64,000 nt of DNA from contig CAZFVY010000023.1 of assembly GCA_964522665.1 (NCBI GenBank), positions 1-64,000 on the forward strand, in the 5' to 3' direction. Below, piece by piece: positions 53,689 to 63,255 of the stretch. Numbering within the stretch: the stretch's first letter is position 1; each line of letters opens with the position of its first letter. Both the position numbers and the translations under genes were made by a program. The DNA comes from CAZFVY01 sp964522665 (lineage in GTDB: Bacteria > Verrucomicrobiota > Verrucomicrobiia > Limisphaerales > CAZFVY01). The notes below the pieces were generated by a model. That model saw only the letters and a program-made list of their open reading frames with translations, was not told where the DNA came from and searched no databases.

Positions 53689-55707
53689 CTATTTCTCCTT
53701 CATCTCGACCTCGCCCGACCAGTCCGGCCCGGGCGGATGCTCGGCCAATTCTTCCATGTGGCCGAGATAAAAAAGGGACGGGCCGTGCTTGGGCTTCATT
53801 TCGAGGACCGCGTGAAAGCCGGCCTCCGCGGCGGCGAACTCGCGCTTTTCAAACAACGCCTGCGCTTTGGCGAACGCCTCGCGAAATGGGGCCGGCGGTG
53901 GCGCGCCGTCGGCCAGGCTGAGCAATTCGTACACGAGCACCGGCGTGCCGAAGCCCTTTAGAATGAAGCGGCCGAGGAATTGGGTCACGAAGCGGCCGCG
54001 GACCGATTTTTCGATGTCGCCCGTGATCAAAATGTCCGTGCCGAGATACTTGTTCAAACTCTCCATACGTGAGGCGAGGTTGATGTTCTCACCCAGCGCG
54101 GTGTAATCCACCCGGCTGGTGCTGCCGAAGTTGCCGACGTTCGCGACGCCCGAGTGGAGGCCGATCCGGGTGCGGACATCGACGTCTTTTTTGCCGCCCT
54201 TGAAATCGGTGACTTGATCTCGGAGCAAGAGCGCGCCTTTGCAGGCCAGCGCCTGGTAATCCTCCTGGAAATCCGGCGCGTTCCAGATCGCGAAAATCGC
54301 GTCACCGATGAATTTGACGACGGTGCCATCGGTTTTCTTGATCGAGTGCTCGACCGCGCCTTCGAAATAAGCGTTCATCAGGTGCGCCAGGGTATCGGAA
54401 TCCATCCCTTCGGACATTTTGGTGAAGTTCGCGATGTCGCTGAACAGAATCGCCAACTCCTGCTTGTGCGCGCCCGGCGCCAGCATGCGCTCGGGGTGTT
54501 TCATGATCTGCTTGGCGCGGGCCGGCGAGACATACATGCAGAGCGATTGGTACATCAGTTGCCCGTGCACGTAGGATTGAATCGCATTGTAAACCACGGC
54601 CCAAATGAGCGCGATTGGAATGATTACGCCGGTAACCATTAACCAGCCGAAAAAGAAGCGTGTGAAGAATACCATCGCCACGAACCAGGAGACGATGAAG
54701 ATGCCGGCGATGCATGCAATCGCGGTGAGCGATGACTTTTTGACGTTCAGTCGCGGCAGGCCGAACCCAAAAACGAGGCCGCTAATGATCACCGCCGCAA
54801 TTTCCCCCAAGAACGGCATGCGAGAAAGCCAATCGCCATGCATCAAGTTCAAGAACGCGGTGGCATGAATCTCGACTCCAGGTGACTCGAATCCGCCGGT
54901 CCAAAAAGTGTATGGAGTGGGGAATTCGTCTTTCATTGTGCCAAGAAAACCTTCGGTCGGCTTGGCCCCGACAAACACCACCCGATCTTTGAAGAAGCCC
55001 GGTGGCACGCCGTTCGTGCTGAGCGCGTCGGAGAAGTTGACCGACGGGATGGTTCCTGGCCGTCCATAGTAATTCAACCAACGTTCGGCGTCGGGACGAA
55101 GCTTGGCGATATAGGGCGAGCCGGCGATCGCTGCCGCCACCCAGGCGAGCGTGGGATTCTCCGGGGTAGTGCGGTACATGGTACGCGCCGCGCCACCCCG
55201 AAGCTCCAGCGTCACCACGCCACTTGTCGCCGCGGCTTCCTCGAAGAGATCGTAGGGTGGGATGATCGAAACCGCGGGCTGACCGTTGCTAATGTTTGAG
55301 ACCTGTTCGATCGCTTTGCCCAAAACAACATGGCCGTTTTCTCGCATCGCTTTCGCAAACGCCAGATCGACGTTAGTATCCGGGCCGGGCCCCGCGAAAA
55401 GGATATCAAACACCACAGCTTTGGCGTGCTCCTGCGTCAAGCGTTCGACCAGCTTCGCGTGGAGCGCTCGGTCCCAAGGCGCCCCAGGGGTCTGATTCAA
55501 TTCCTTGGCGGAATTATCGTCCATAAAGACGATCGCGGCCTCCGTGATATTCTGGCGCCCCTTAAATCCAAACAGAAAGGTGTAGCTCCAATCGACGAAT
55601 TGATCTCCCAAGCCGAAGATTGTCAGATAAAGACCGGTAGTCAGTGTCAGCGTCGCGCCAATTATCCCGGCCCGCGTCAACGGGTTGAGTTTGCCCCAGA
55701 AAGCCAT
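53689..55707 (-). CDS. CHASE2 domain adenylate cyclase
   Basis: 672 residues from the ATG at 55707 (MAFWGKLNPLTRAG); an ATG at 55740 adds eleven basic residues. After one helix, residues about 30-310 form an extracytoplasmic CHASE2 sensor (IVFMDDNSAKELNQ, AKAVVFDILFAGPGPDTN, VVFVGAKPTEG). Three helices (about 310-400) follow. The class III cyclase domain, about 415-595, has both metal aspartates (LFSDIANFT, FIGDAIFAIW), the adenine-specifying Lys in VVKFIGD, and YTALGENINLASRME with the transition-state Asn and Arg. It should make cAMP. The last 60 residues look like a short TPR. The only obvious cyclic-nucleotide-binding protein in the window is the ABC exporter at 23.4-25.6 kb. Confidence 0.93.
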   Translation of the reverse strand: MAFWGKLNPLTRAGIIGATLTLTTGLYLTIFGLGDQFVDWSYTFLFGFKGRQNITEAAIVFMDDNSAKELNQTPGAPWDRALHAKLVERLTQEHAKAVVFDILFAGPGPDTNVDLAFAKAMRENGHVVLGKAIEQVSNISNGQPAVSIIPPYDLFEEAAATSGVVTLELRGGAARTMYRTTPENPTLAWVAAAIAGSPYIAKLRPDAERWLNYYGRPGTIPSVNFSDALSTNGVPPGFFKDRVVFVGAKPTEGFLGTMKDEFPTPYTFWTGGFESPGVEIHATAFLNLMHGDWLSRMPFLGEIAAVIISGLVFGFGLPRLNVKKSSLTAIACIAGIFIVSWFVAMVFFTRFFFGWLMVTGVIIPIALIWAVVYNAIQSYVHGQLMYQSLCMYVSPARAKQIMKHPERMLAPGAHKQELAILFSDIANFTKMSEGMDSDTLAHLMNAYFEGAVEHSIKKTDGTVVKFIGDAIFAIWNAPDFQEDYQALACKGALLLRDQVTDFKGGKKDVDVRTRIGLHSGVANVGNFGSTSRVDYTALGENINLASRMESLNKYLGTDILITGDIEKSVRGRFVTQFLGRFILKGFGTPVLVYELLSLADGAPPPAPFREAFAKAQALFEKREFAAAEAGFHAVLEMKPKHGPSLFYLGHMEELAEHPPGPDWSGEVEMKEK

Positions 55708-55878
55708 TCTCCCGGCATTTAAACGCCTTTGGCGGCGCAAGGCAATCCTTATGAAGCCGGCGGGTTTTCGAGCCGTCGGAGTGACGCCGTTTTAATGCCT
55801 CAGTTCCCGGTTTTAACTACCGTTGCTGGCCGTCGTGGGGGAGATTGGAGAGGCAAGAACAACTAACCCTTGCATGTT

Positions 55879-56370
55879 ATGAATAATGATCGAATTTTAG
55901 TTCCGATTGACTTGGCGAAATGCCCGGTCGAGGCGTTCGCGTTGATTAACGCCATGCCGGACCATACCAACGTGAGCGTTATCCTGCTTCACGTGGTCAA
56001 CCCCTCCGCTGTGTCGCCCGACGGGCGCGTTTATGACGGCCTTTGCCACGACGCCGAGCGGCGCCTGGAACGATTGGCGCGGGAGTATCTACCCCCGGAT
56101 TTGGACACGACCCTCCGCGTCCGGGTCGGGAATCCGTTCGACGAGATCGCCGCGGAAGCTCGTGAGCAACACGCCTCGTTGATCATGCTGCCCACATTTC
56201 CGCAGGGCTTCTGGCAGCGCCTCTTCCAAGCCGTTCCGCGCTTGGCCGAAAAGCTGGCCGGGGCGGCTCCGTGTCCGGTCTTCGCGGTTCCGGTCAAACG
56301 GATGCTGAACTGTGAACGCTATTGGACCTTCGAATCAGAATTCGCCGCCGTCGGCGACGCGCGGGCATGA
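55879..56370 (+). CDS. Universal stress protein family
   Basis: 163 residues from the ATG at 55879 (MNNDRILVPIDLAKCP); an upstream TTG is in frame. VPIDLAKCPVEAF, VILLHVVNP and DEIAAEAREQHASLIMLPT follow the UspA fold. The usual ATP loop GxxGx9G(S/T) is not evident, and PTFPQGFWQRLFQAVPRLAEKLAG replaces it, so it may not bind ATP. Single gene. Confidence 0.8.
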   Translation: MNNDRILVPIDLAKCPVEAFALINAMPDHTNVSVILLHVVNPSAVSPDGRVYDGLCHDAERRLERLAREYLPPDLDTTLRVRVGNPFDEIAAEAREQHASLIMLPTFPQGFWQRLFQAVPRLAEKLAGAAPCPVFAVPVKRMLNCERYWTFESEFAAVGDARA

Positions 56371-56438
56371 TAGTTCCCAGGCGGCGCGGGTCGCTCGGCG
56401 ACCTCGCCGCCTCGCCGCGCCGTAGTGCGCAAACCGTT

Positions 56439-57074
56439 TCAGTTCCGATTCAAGGGACCAGCGCAGGCGGCGCTCGCCAATAATACGGCGACCACCGCCG
56501 CGCTGAGCAACAAGATACGGCGCCGTGGGCTTACGCGGCCGCTGACGGCGAAGTCCAGTTGGTAGTCCCGCTGCAACTCGTCGCGGGTCTGTTTCATGAC
56601 CTGGATTCCCGGGTTCGTCGGAAGCAAGGCGTTGACTAGATAGACACTGAGGCCCGCTTCATGCGCATTTTGGAACCCGAGATGATGGGCGCCCGGCAGG
56701 AGGATTGGGGCGCTCGCGAGCGCTCGGACGCGGATTGAGCCGAGGCCCTCGGCCATCGCGTCAGGCGGCGGTACGATGACGTCGATCAGTTGCAGCGGCC
56801 GGTCGTGGCCATCGAGTTGGAGTTTCGTGGCGCCGAGTACGCGTCGGGCGTAAGCGCGGGCTTCGGTGTCGCTGATTTTGCCGTCCCGGTCGCTGTCGAT
56901 CAGCCAGAACACTCGCGCCGCGACCGCGACGCCGGGGGTGAGATCGATTTCGACTTCGATGCGGTCGGGTTCAATTCCAATCCGCGTCGCCTGGAGATAT
57001 TCGTCGAGGCGATGAGCCTGCGCTTGAACCACGCAGGTCAGGCCAAGGAGAGAGGTGACGGCCAGTCGTCTCAA
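56439..57074 (-). CDS. Exported EF-hand protein resembling the HupE/UreJ N-terminus
   Basis: 211 residues: signal peptide (VTSLLGLTCVVQAQA), then AHRLDEYLQATRIGIEPDRIEVEIDLTPGVAV, an EF-hand loop DSDRDGKISDTEA near residue 60, and one C-terminal helix (ILLLSAAVVAVLLASAACA). The N-terminal part resembles the leader domain of HupE/UreJ-type proteins, but the multi-helix transporter part is absent. Its ATG overlaps the stop of the DUF3500 gene by four bases, so they are translated together. Confidence 0.75.
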   Translation of the reverse strand: MRRLAVTSLLGLTCVVQAQAHRLDEYLQATRIGIEPDRIEVEIDLTPGVAVAARVFWLIDSDRDGKISDTEARAYARRVLGATKLQLDGHDRPLQLIDVIVPPPDAMAEGLGSIRVRALASAPILLPGAHHLGFQNAHEAGLSVYLVNALLPTNPGIQVMKQTRDELQRDYQLDFAVSGRVSPRRRILLLSAAVVAVLLASAACAGPLNRN

Positions 57075-58120
57075 CGGGCGAGCAGCTTCTTGCCGTAGTC
57101 GTTGGTGGGATCGCGGTAAATCGTGTGAATGTGCTTGGTCGCGTCGCCACCCAGTTTTTGGGGCGCGTACTCAATCAGGAGCGTCGGCCCCTGAACGCGA
57201 AAATAGGCCGGTTGCGTGGGATCGGTCGGACCGCTCCAGGCGAACCACGTCTCGTCCACGTTGGCCTGGATTTCCTTCAGCTTCTCCTGCGCGGCCGCCT
57301 GATGAATGATGCCGGTCCATTCGGCCGCCAGGTCGAGCAGCATGGTTTTTTGTTTCGGGGTAAGCGCGGAGCCTTTGATCCCTTCCGGCTGAATAATCCG
57401 GCCGTCCTGACCCGGGCCGAGAACCAAATCACGCATCTGGGCGCCCAGAATCGCCTGCTTGCGTTGAGCTTCGTCCAGCGCGTTGATGAGCGCGAAGGCT
57501 TTGTCGTTCTCGGCGCCGAGCGGGCGGACGGACTTGCCGTCGCGGATGAAGACCGAAGGTTGCACCGCCGTAAGGCTCGGAGTCAGCACGCCTTTGCCGC
57601 CCGCGCAGGTCAGGTTCAGGGCGAGGTGGTGTCCGCCAAATTGCAGCATCCACGGCGTGGTCTCGGACGGTTCACCGAGAACGGAAATATAAAACTCGTC
57701 GATGCCGAACGCCGGCCCGCCGCGGCTCGACTGCTTCAACGACTCGTCCGCGTCCATGATTCCTTGAACCTTGGCGTAACCTTCCGGGCTGAGCGCCGCG
57801 GCGAGAATGGCCATGACCGATCCCCGCTGGGCCGGGTTCAGCTCGCCGAGGCGCAATCCGTTTCGTTGATAAATGCCGGACGGCAGGTTCGACCACTTCG
57901 CGCGCTGGACGTTGTCGTCGAACGCGAACGAGACCTTGCCGCGCTGGGCGTCGCTGAGCGCCGCGAGAAAGGCCTTCGCGGCGCCCACAACGCGGCTGGT
58001 GGCCGCGGCTTGGGAGGCTCCCTCCGGCGCGCGGGAGTTTTCGCTTGGGGCGGTCGCGGCGGCGCTGGGATTCGATTGAATTGCCAGCAACAGCGCGACA
58101 AGAACGGTCAATGTTTTCAT
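57071..58120 (-). CDS. Exported DUF3500 protein
   Basis: 349 residues from the ATG at 58120, which gives a signal peptide (MKTLTVLVALLLAIQSNPSAAA); the longer frame to 58360 is low-complexity. AFLAALSDAQRGKVSFAFDD, KWSNLPSGIYQRNGLRLGEL, GGHHLALNLTC and YFRVQGPTLLIEYAPQ with a late HIHTIYRDPTNDYG match DUF3500. Its function is not established; the conserved His and Asp residues suggest metal or substrate binding. It is the first gene of a pair with the HupE-N-terminus-like protein. Confidence 0.88.
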   Translation of the reverse strand: MKTLTVLVALLLAIQSNPSAAATAPSENSRAPEGASQAAATSRVVGAAKAFLAALSDAQRGKVSFAFDDNVQRAKWSNLPSGIYQRNGLRLGELNPAQRGSVMAILAAALSPEGYAKVQGIMDADESLKQSSRGGPAFGIDEFYISVLGEPSETTPWMLQFGGHHLALNLTCAGGKGVLTPSLTAVQPSVFIRDGKSVRPLGAENDKAFALINALDEAQRKQAILGAQMRDLVLGPGQDGRIIQPEGIKGSALTPKQKTMLLDLAAEWTGIIHQAAAQEKLKEIQANVDETWFAWSGPTDPTQPAYFRVQGPTLLIEYAPQKLGGDATKHIHTIYRDPTNDYGKKLLAR

Positions 58121-58180
58121 AGATAGGATGCTCCGACCCAATGCCTCGACGCCCGAACGGTCCAGAACCCGACGTCGGCG

Positions 58181-58203
58181 GGTGGGGCGAGGCTCCGCTC
58201 CGC
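58181..58203 (-). repeat. REP-like repeat, inverted variant copy
   Basis: On the minus strand ends in GGAGCCTCGCCCCACC like the other copies, but the first half of the hairpin differs (GCGGAGC in place of GGCTCGGC). Faces the copy at 58384-58408. Confidence 0.5.
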
Positions 58204-58383
58204 ATTCGCTCTCGCTCCGGCGCGACAAACCATCGACCGCGCCGAAGCCATAGGCGTAGGCGGGCGAGCCGTGACTGGTGTCGCGGGCGACGCATCGGTT
58301 GAGTGATCTGGATGGGCAAAGACCAAACGAAACGCCGCCATTTTGCAACTCTTCGTACAATTGATGATCGCAACCCTAGTCAC

Positions 58384-58408
58384 GGCTCGGCGGAGCCTCG
58401 CCCCACCA
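58384..58408 (+). repeat. REP-like palindromic repeat, copy 2
   Basis: Identical over 25 bases to 29-53, with the same hairpin GGCTC-GGCG-GAGCC. Confidence 0.6.
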
Positions 58409-58557
58409 TCCACTGGCCGGCGTCCAACTCTTGGTCGAGGCGCGGCCAAGCGTCGGCGACGGCGCCATTCGCGAATGCCTCGCGCGCGCCGCCCGAGCCT
58501 CACGCGACCAAATAATGTCGCCGAAGGCCTGCGGTTTGCCGCCGCCAACTCGCCAGA

Positions 58558-59142
58558 TCAACCGCCGACGCCGGTGTATTCCTCGTCCGTCTTGAGTTGC
58601 AACCCCATCAGCACATAATCGTGCGAGATGGTCTGCATGTCTTTCACGTAGTCCGGCAGGCGCAGGAAAGTGGTGAACCCGATCAGGCTGAAAACCTTCA
58701 TCGCGGCTTCCTGTTCGCCGATGAACTCGGCTTCGGCCCGTTCCAGCCCCAACTGCCGCGCGATGCCCAGCGCTTCCGTCACGAGCGCGCGGGCCAGGCC
58801 CCGGCCACGGAACGCGGGATGCACCAGCACGCTGACGCGGCCGATGTGCCGTTTCCAACCGCCCAATTGCTGGTGAAGCGTGGCGTCGCCGATGATCCGC
58901 CCGTCCAACAACGCCAGCAACGGCAGGTTGCGGCCGAGGTCGATGTTCTGGCACCAGTCGTGGATCACCTGCGGGTCGGTGACGCGGTGCTTGATGAACA
59001 TTCGCTCGGGTTCCGGCACGGCCTGAAAGAATTCGTGGAAGGCCTTTTCGTCCGCCGGCTCGAGGGGCCGAAGCGTGCAGCGAAAACCGCCCTTGAGTTC
59101 AATATCCTTGGGAAATTCATCCACTACCGCGTCTAGAGACAT
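58558..59142 (-). CDS. GNAT family N-acetyltransferase
   Basis: 194 residues from the ATG at 59142 (MSLDAVVDEFPKDIEL), the better start than 59205. FRCTLRPLEPADEKAFHEFF is the first strand, SVLVHPAFRGRGLARALV the acetyl-CoA pyrophosphate loop, and QEAAMKVFSLIGFTTF motif B. It should acetylate an amine or N-terminus; the acceptor is unknown. It begins 59 bases after the stop of the upstream membrane-protein gene on the same strand. Confidence 0.9.
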   Translation of the reverse strand: MSLDAVVDEFPKDIELKGGFRCTLRPLEPADEKAFHEFFQAVPEPERMFIKHRVTDPQVIHDWCQNIDLGRNLPLLALLDGRIIGDATLHQQLGGWKRHIGRVSVLVHPAFRGRGLARALVTEALGIARQLGLERAEAEFIGEQEAAMKVFSLIGFTTFLRLPDYVKDMQTISHDYVLMGLQLKTDEEYTGVGG

Positions 59143-59201
59143 AGGCTTTTCGGATTCGAGTTTCCCGCACTTTACGCCGGTCGTCCCGCGCGGCGCAAGC
59201 G

Positions 59202-59978
59202 TCAATGCGGGCGGAACGAAGATAGATCACCGGCAATCCCCGAGCCGTGGCGGAGCGCCTTTTCGTCGATGCTGGTCGGATCGATGCTCCACCGGCCGGC
59301 GAGCGTGGGAACCTTTTCGGCGTTGGTCGGCGTCGGCGGACCCGCGTCAAAACTGAAGCCGGCTTCCCGCGCGCCGTAGTCGAGGCATTTCATTTCGAGC
59401 GCCCGCTCGGCGCTGGTCATCTGGCCTTGATTCCATAGCGTTTCCCCGGCCCAGGCGTAGGCGCGAATGACCCGGCCGCTGGCGGCAATCGCCCACGCGT
59501 GATGGTTCAACACGCGATTCGCGCTGAAGAACTGAACTTCGCCGAGTTCCTTGCTGGCGCTGAGCAGCAGCCGAAAACAGGCGTCGATGTCATCCGCCGG
59601 GTCGGGCAACGCGGGTCCGAAGACCAGGATCCAGCCGGCGATCGGCGGCGAAATGAAAAGACCACGATCACGTTCGGTGGCGATGCCGTCCGCCCAGGAG
59701 CACGGGGTCGGATTATGCAGCCCCAAGGCCGCCTGCGCCGCCGCCGGGTTGCGGCTCTTGATGGCGAGCCAGCGAGACGGTGACGGCCCGGTCGGGAACG
59801 GCTTTTCCGTCGGGGAAACTTTGGGATCGAAGGCGCTGGCCGGCCAGTGGTGGGACGAACGATTTTTCTGCACCCAGTGGCAAACCAGGATGACCAAGAC
59901 GACGCCCAGGCTGACCGTAACGCCCAATAGCATCAACAACAGCAAGGCGATCACATCTTGGTCCACAACGCTGGCCAT
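59202..59978 (-). CDS. Membrane-anchored hypothetical protein
   Basis: 258 residues with one N-terminal helix (VIALLLLMLLGVTVSLGVVLVILVCHWV). The rest is soluble: NPTPCSWADGIA, GWILVFGPALPD, VQFFSANRVLNHHAWAIA and RVIRAYAWAGETLWNQG. The latter motifs are typical of a widespread but uncharacterised bacterial family. No function assigned. Followed by the GNAT gene. Confidence 0.7.
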   Translation of the reverse strand: MASVVDQDVIALLLLMLLGVTVSLGVVLVILVCHWVQKNRSSHHWPASAFDPKVSPTEKPFPTGPSPSRWLAIKSRNPAAAQAALGLHNPTPCSWADGIATERDRGLFISPPIAGWILVFGPALPDPADDIDACFRLLLSASKELGEVQFFSANRVLNHHAWAIAASGRVIRAYAWAGETLWNQGQMTSAERALEMKCLDYGAREAGFSFDAGPPTPTNAEKVPTLAGRWSIDPTSIDEKALRHGSGIAGDLSSFRPH

Positions 59979-60146
59979 GAGGGCAATTTACCCTTTGTTT
60001 CCCGATGTTCAACGACAAAACGGCGCGACCCGCCGTCGCGAAAGGTTTGAGTTGGTCCTTTCAGCCTGCGTGCCAGAACCCAAATCCCGGCGCAACGCAG
60101 GTATCGACATTTCTTTGTCACAGTACTAGAGTCCGCGGCTTGTCGA

Positions 60147-61736
60147 ATGAATGTTTTAATCTGCGACCCGATCTCACCTAAGGGAATTGCCCTGCTCCAG
60201 CAACGCAAGGAGTTCAACGTCACCGTTTTGGACCGGCGCCTGCCGGAGGCCGAGCTGATTCCGATCATCGGCGAAACCGCGGCGATGGTGGTCCGTTCCG
60301 AAACGAAGATCACGCGCAAGGTGATCGCCGCGGCGGGCAAGCTGCGCGTCGTCGGCCGCGCGGGCGTTGGCGTGGATAACGTCGATGTCGAGGCGGCCAC
60401 GGAGCGGGGGATCGTGGTGATGAACACCCCCGGCGGGAACACGATTTCCACCGCGGAATTGACCTTCTCGATGCTGATGTCGCTGGCGCGCAACATCCCG
60501 CAGGCCAACGCCTCGATGAAGGCGGGGGAATGGAATCGCAAGGCGTTTCAGGGCGTCGAGTTGTGCAACAAGACGCTCGGAATTCTGGGCATGGGGCGGA
60601 TCGGCAGCGAAGTGGCCCGGCGCGCGATCGCGTTCGGCATGCGCGTGCTCGCCTACGATCCCTACCTGACGATCTCACGCGCCAAGGCGCTTCAGGTCGA
60701 GCTGGTCGAGTTGGACGAGATTTACGCCCGGGCGGATTTTCTCACCGTTCACATGCCGATGAGTCCCGAGACCAACGGCATGTTGAACGCCGCGGCCTTC
60801 GCGAAAATGAAGCGGGGCGCGCGGGTGCTCAATTGCGCCCGCGGCGGGATCATCAACGAGGCCGACCTGCTGGCCGCGATCAAGAGCGGGCAGGTCGCGG
60901 GCGCCGCGCTCGACGTTTACGAGGTCGAACCGCCGCCGAAGGATTTCGCGCTGCGACAATTGCCGCAGGTCATCATGACCCCGCACCTCGGGGCGAGCAC
61001 CGAGGAGGCGCAGGAAAACGTCGGGATCGAGGTCGCCGAGGCGATCATCGATTATCTCCTTAACGGCGCCGTGCGCAACGCGGTGAATTTCCCGAACCTC
61101 GACGCGAAGACCTACGAGATCGTCAAACCGTATCTCAACCTGGGCGAAAAGCTGGGCCGGTTGCTCGCGCAATTAGCCCCCAAACGGAACGAGCGCCTCG
61201 TCGTCACGTACGGCGGCAAGGCGACCGAAGTCCCCGCCGACCCGATCACCCGCGCCGTGCTCAAAGGCTTCCTCGAATTCGCCGGTGGCAAAGAGGTCAA
61301 TCAGGTGAACGTCCGGTCGATGGCCAGCGCCCTCGGCCTTTTGGTCGAGGAGATCCGTTCCAACGAGGAGACCGATTTCAGCGAATGGCTGCATGTCGCG
61401 GCCTTCGCGGATGGACAAAAAGTTTCGGCGGGCGGCACTTTCTTCGGGCGGCGCCATTTTCCGCGCATCGTGCGGGTGAACAGCCACCCCGTGGAAATCG
61501 TGCCCGACGGTGTCCTCTTTCTCGTCACGAACAAAGACCGTCCCGGAATGGTCGGCCATATCGGCTCGTTGCTGGGCAAGTACCAGGTGAACATCGCCAG
61601 CATGAGCCTCAGCCGCGAGCAAATCGGCGGTCAGGCGCTGACGATCCTGAACCTTGACAGCGTGCCGCCGCCGGCGTTGCTCGAAGAAGTGCAGAAAGAC
61701 CCGGATATCATCCACGCCCAAGTGATCAGTTTGTAG
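60147..61736 (+). CDS. serA: D-3-phosphoglycerate dehydrogenase
   Basis: 529 residues, the first committed step of serine synthesis. VVGRAGVGVDNVDVEAAT, LGILGMGRIGSEVARRA for NAD binding, catalytic R232 in NCARGGIINE, a glutamate in VYEVEPPP and a histidine in MTPHLGAST form the core. Residues about 320-450 are the allosteric substrate-binding domain and the last 75 an ACT domain (LFLVTNKDRPGMVGHIGSLL), so serine feedback is likely. Full-length type 1 enzyme. Confidence 0.97.
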   Translation: MNVLICDPISPKGIALLQQRKEFNVTVLDRRLPEAELIPIIGETAAMVVRSETKITRKVIAAAGKLRVVGRAGVGVDNVDVEAATERGIVVMNTPGGNTISTAELTFSMLMSLARNIPQANASMKAGEWNRKAFQGVELCNKTLGILGMGRIGSEVARRAIAFGMRVLAYDPYLTISRAKALQVELVELDEIYARADFLTVHMPMSPETNGMLNAAAFAKMKRGARVLNCARGGIINEADLLAAIKSGQVAGAALDVYEVEPPPKDFALRQLPQVIMTPHLGASTEEAQENVGIEVAEAIIDYLLNGAVRNAVNFPNLDAKTYEIVKPYLNLGEKLGRLLAQLAPKRNERLVVTYGGKATEVPADPITRAVLKGFLEFAGGKEVNQVNVRSMASALGLLVEEIRSNEETDFSEWLHVAAFADGQKVSAGGTFFGRRHFPRIVRVNSHPVEIVPDGVLFLVTNKDRPGMVGHIGSLLGKYQVNIASMSLSREQIGGQALTILNLDSVPPPALLEEVQKDPDIIHAQVISL

Positions 61737-61765
61737 GTGACGCATGGCTGGCAAGCTCCGGTAGT

Positions 61766-63241
61766 TCATTTAATCGGACTCGCGTTCGTCGTGGCCGAAA
61801 GCGCGGCCTGCTGCTCGACGGTTTCCCAACCGCCGCCGAGCGCCTTGTAGAGCGCGATGAGGTTCGCGGAAACGGCGCGGTCACTCTGCGCGAGTTGATC
61901 CTGCGCCTGATACAAAGAGCGTTCGGCGTCGAGCACGTTGAGGAAGCCGGTTAGTCCGTTCTTGTAAAGGTCGCGCGCGAGCTGCAGGGAGTTCTGACTC
62001 GACGACACGGCTTCCGCCAGCGATTGGCGGCGCGTTTGCTCCTTCGCGTACGACACCAGCGCGTTCTCAACTTCTTCGAAGGCGGTCAACGCCGTTTGCT
62101 CATAGGCGGCCAGGGCTTGTTCCTGGCGGGCATTCTGGACTTTGATGTTCGCGCGGACCCGGCCCGCGTCGAAGATTTTCCACTGCACGGTCGGACCGAC
62201 CGACCAGAGCCGGCTGCCGCTGGTGAACCAATCGCTGGCGCTGACGCTGGTGAAACCCGCGACGCCCGTCAGGGAGAATTTCGGGAACAAGTCCGCCGTC
62301 GCGACACCGATGTCGGCGGTCGCCGCGGCCAATTGACGTTCCGCGCGCCGCACGTCCGGCCGGCGTTGCAACAATGCGGAGGGCAGGCCGGCGGGAACCT
62401 CCGGCGGCGCGGTTGGGATGGGCGCCTCGGCGGACAATTCCGCCAACAACGAACCGGGCGCCTGGCCGAGCAGCACGCCGAGCCGATGGATCGCGGCCTG
62501 CAGGGAACTCTCCAGTTCCGGGATCTCCGCCCGGGTCGTCGCGAGGAGCGTCGCCGACTGTTGGACGTCGAGATCGCCCGTTAACCCGTGCGCCAATCGG
62601 TCGCGCGTGATGTCCAGCGCCTCAGCCTGCGCCGCGACGTTTTCGCGGGCGATGGCCAGCCGGCGTTGAAAGCCGCGCGCCTCGACGTAGTTGCGGGCCA
62701 CGTCTCCTAATAGCGTCATCAAGGTGGCCCGCCGGCCGAACTCGGCGGCGCCGACTTCGGCTTGAGCGGCTTCGACCGCGCGCCGTTTGCCGCCAAAAAC
62801 ATCGAGTTCCCATGAGGCGTCAAACCCAGCCTGGTAAACGTTGTTCTCGAAGGGCACCCCGGGCGGGATCGGCAGCGACCCGAGGACGGGCTGATGATGG
62901 CTGGTTCCGAGCCGCGAGTAAGAGCTGGCGGCGTCGGCGGTCGGGCCGAGGTTCGCGGTCGCGAGGCCGTACTGCGCCCGCGCCTCGCGCACCCGCGCCT
63001 GAGCGACGCGCAAATCAAGATTCGAGCGAGTCGCGCGCTCGATCAGCGAATCCAGTTCCGGATCGTGGAATTTTTTCCACCAGTCGGCGAGTTCCGCCGG
63101 CGTGTCGGTTTCACCGCCGGTCATCGGAGCGCTCCAATGAGCGGGCGCGGTGAGCGAGGCGGTTTGATAGTTCGGACCGACGGCGCAACCGGCGGCCACT
63201 AAGGCCAGGAACGCCGCCGACGTAAGAGAGTTCAGATTCAT
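61766..63241 (-). CDS. RND-type outer-membrane efflux lipoprotein (NodT/OprM family)
   Basis: 491 residues from the ATG at 63241 (MNLNSLTSAAFLALVAAGCAVGPNY); the cysteine in AAGC is the lipidation site. A longer frame to 63343 adds an unlikely leader. WWKKFHDPELDSLIERA, NLDLRVAQARVREARAQYG and QRRPDVRRAERQLAAAT, with late AYEQTALTAFEEVENALVSY, are diagnostic of trimeric OM channels. It lies 14 bases after the MFS gene, so the two make a tripartite-type efflux operon; the membrane fusion protein is expected upstream outside the window. Confidence 0.95.
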   Translation of the reverse strand: MNLNSLTSAAFLALVAAGCAVGPNYQTASLTAPAHWSAPMTGGETDTPAELADWWKKFHDPELDSLIERATRSNLDLRVAQARVREARAQYGLATANLGPTADAASSYSRLGTSHHQPVLGSLPIPPGVPFENNVYQAGFDASWELDVFGGKRRAVEAAQAEVGAAEFGRRATLMTLLGDVARNYVEARGFQRRLAIARENVAAQAEALDITRDRLAHGLTGDLDVQQSATLLATTRAEIPELESSLQAAIHRLGVLLGQAPGSLLAELSAEAPIPTAPPEVPAGLPSALLQRRPDVRRAERQLAAATADIGVATADLFPKFSLTGVAGFTSVSASDWFTSGSRLWSVGPTVQWKIFDAGRVRANIKVQNARQEQALAAYEQTALTAFEEVENALVSYAKEQTRRQSLAEAVSSSQNSLQLARDLYKNGLTGFLNVLDAERSLYQAQDQLAQSDRAVSANLIALYKALGGGWETVEQQAALSATTNASPIK

Positions 63242-63255
63242 AGGGAGCCTTTCTT

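Larger units (their letters stand above)
58121..58557. other. Gene-free stretch with REP-like repeats
   Basis: 437 bases between two minus-strand genes. It contains the REP-like copies at 58181-58203 and 58384-58408 in opposite orientation and no supported gene. Confidence 0.6.
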
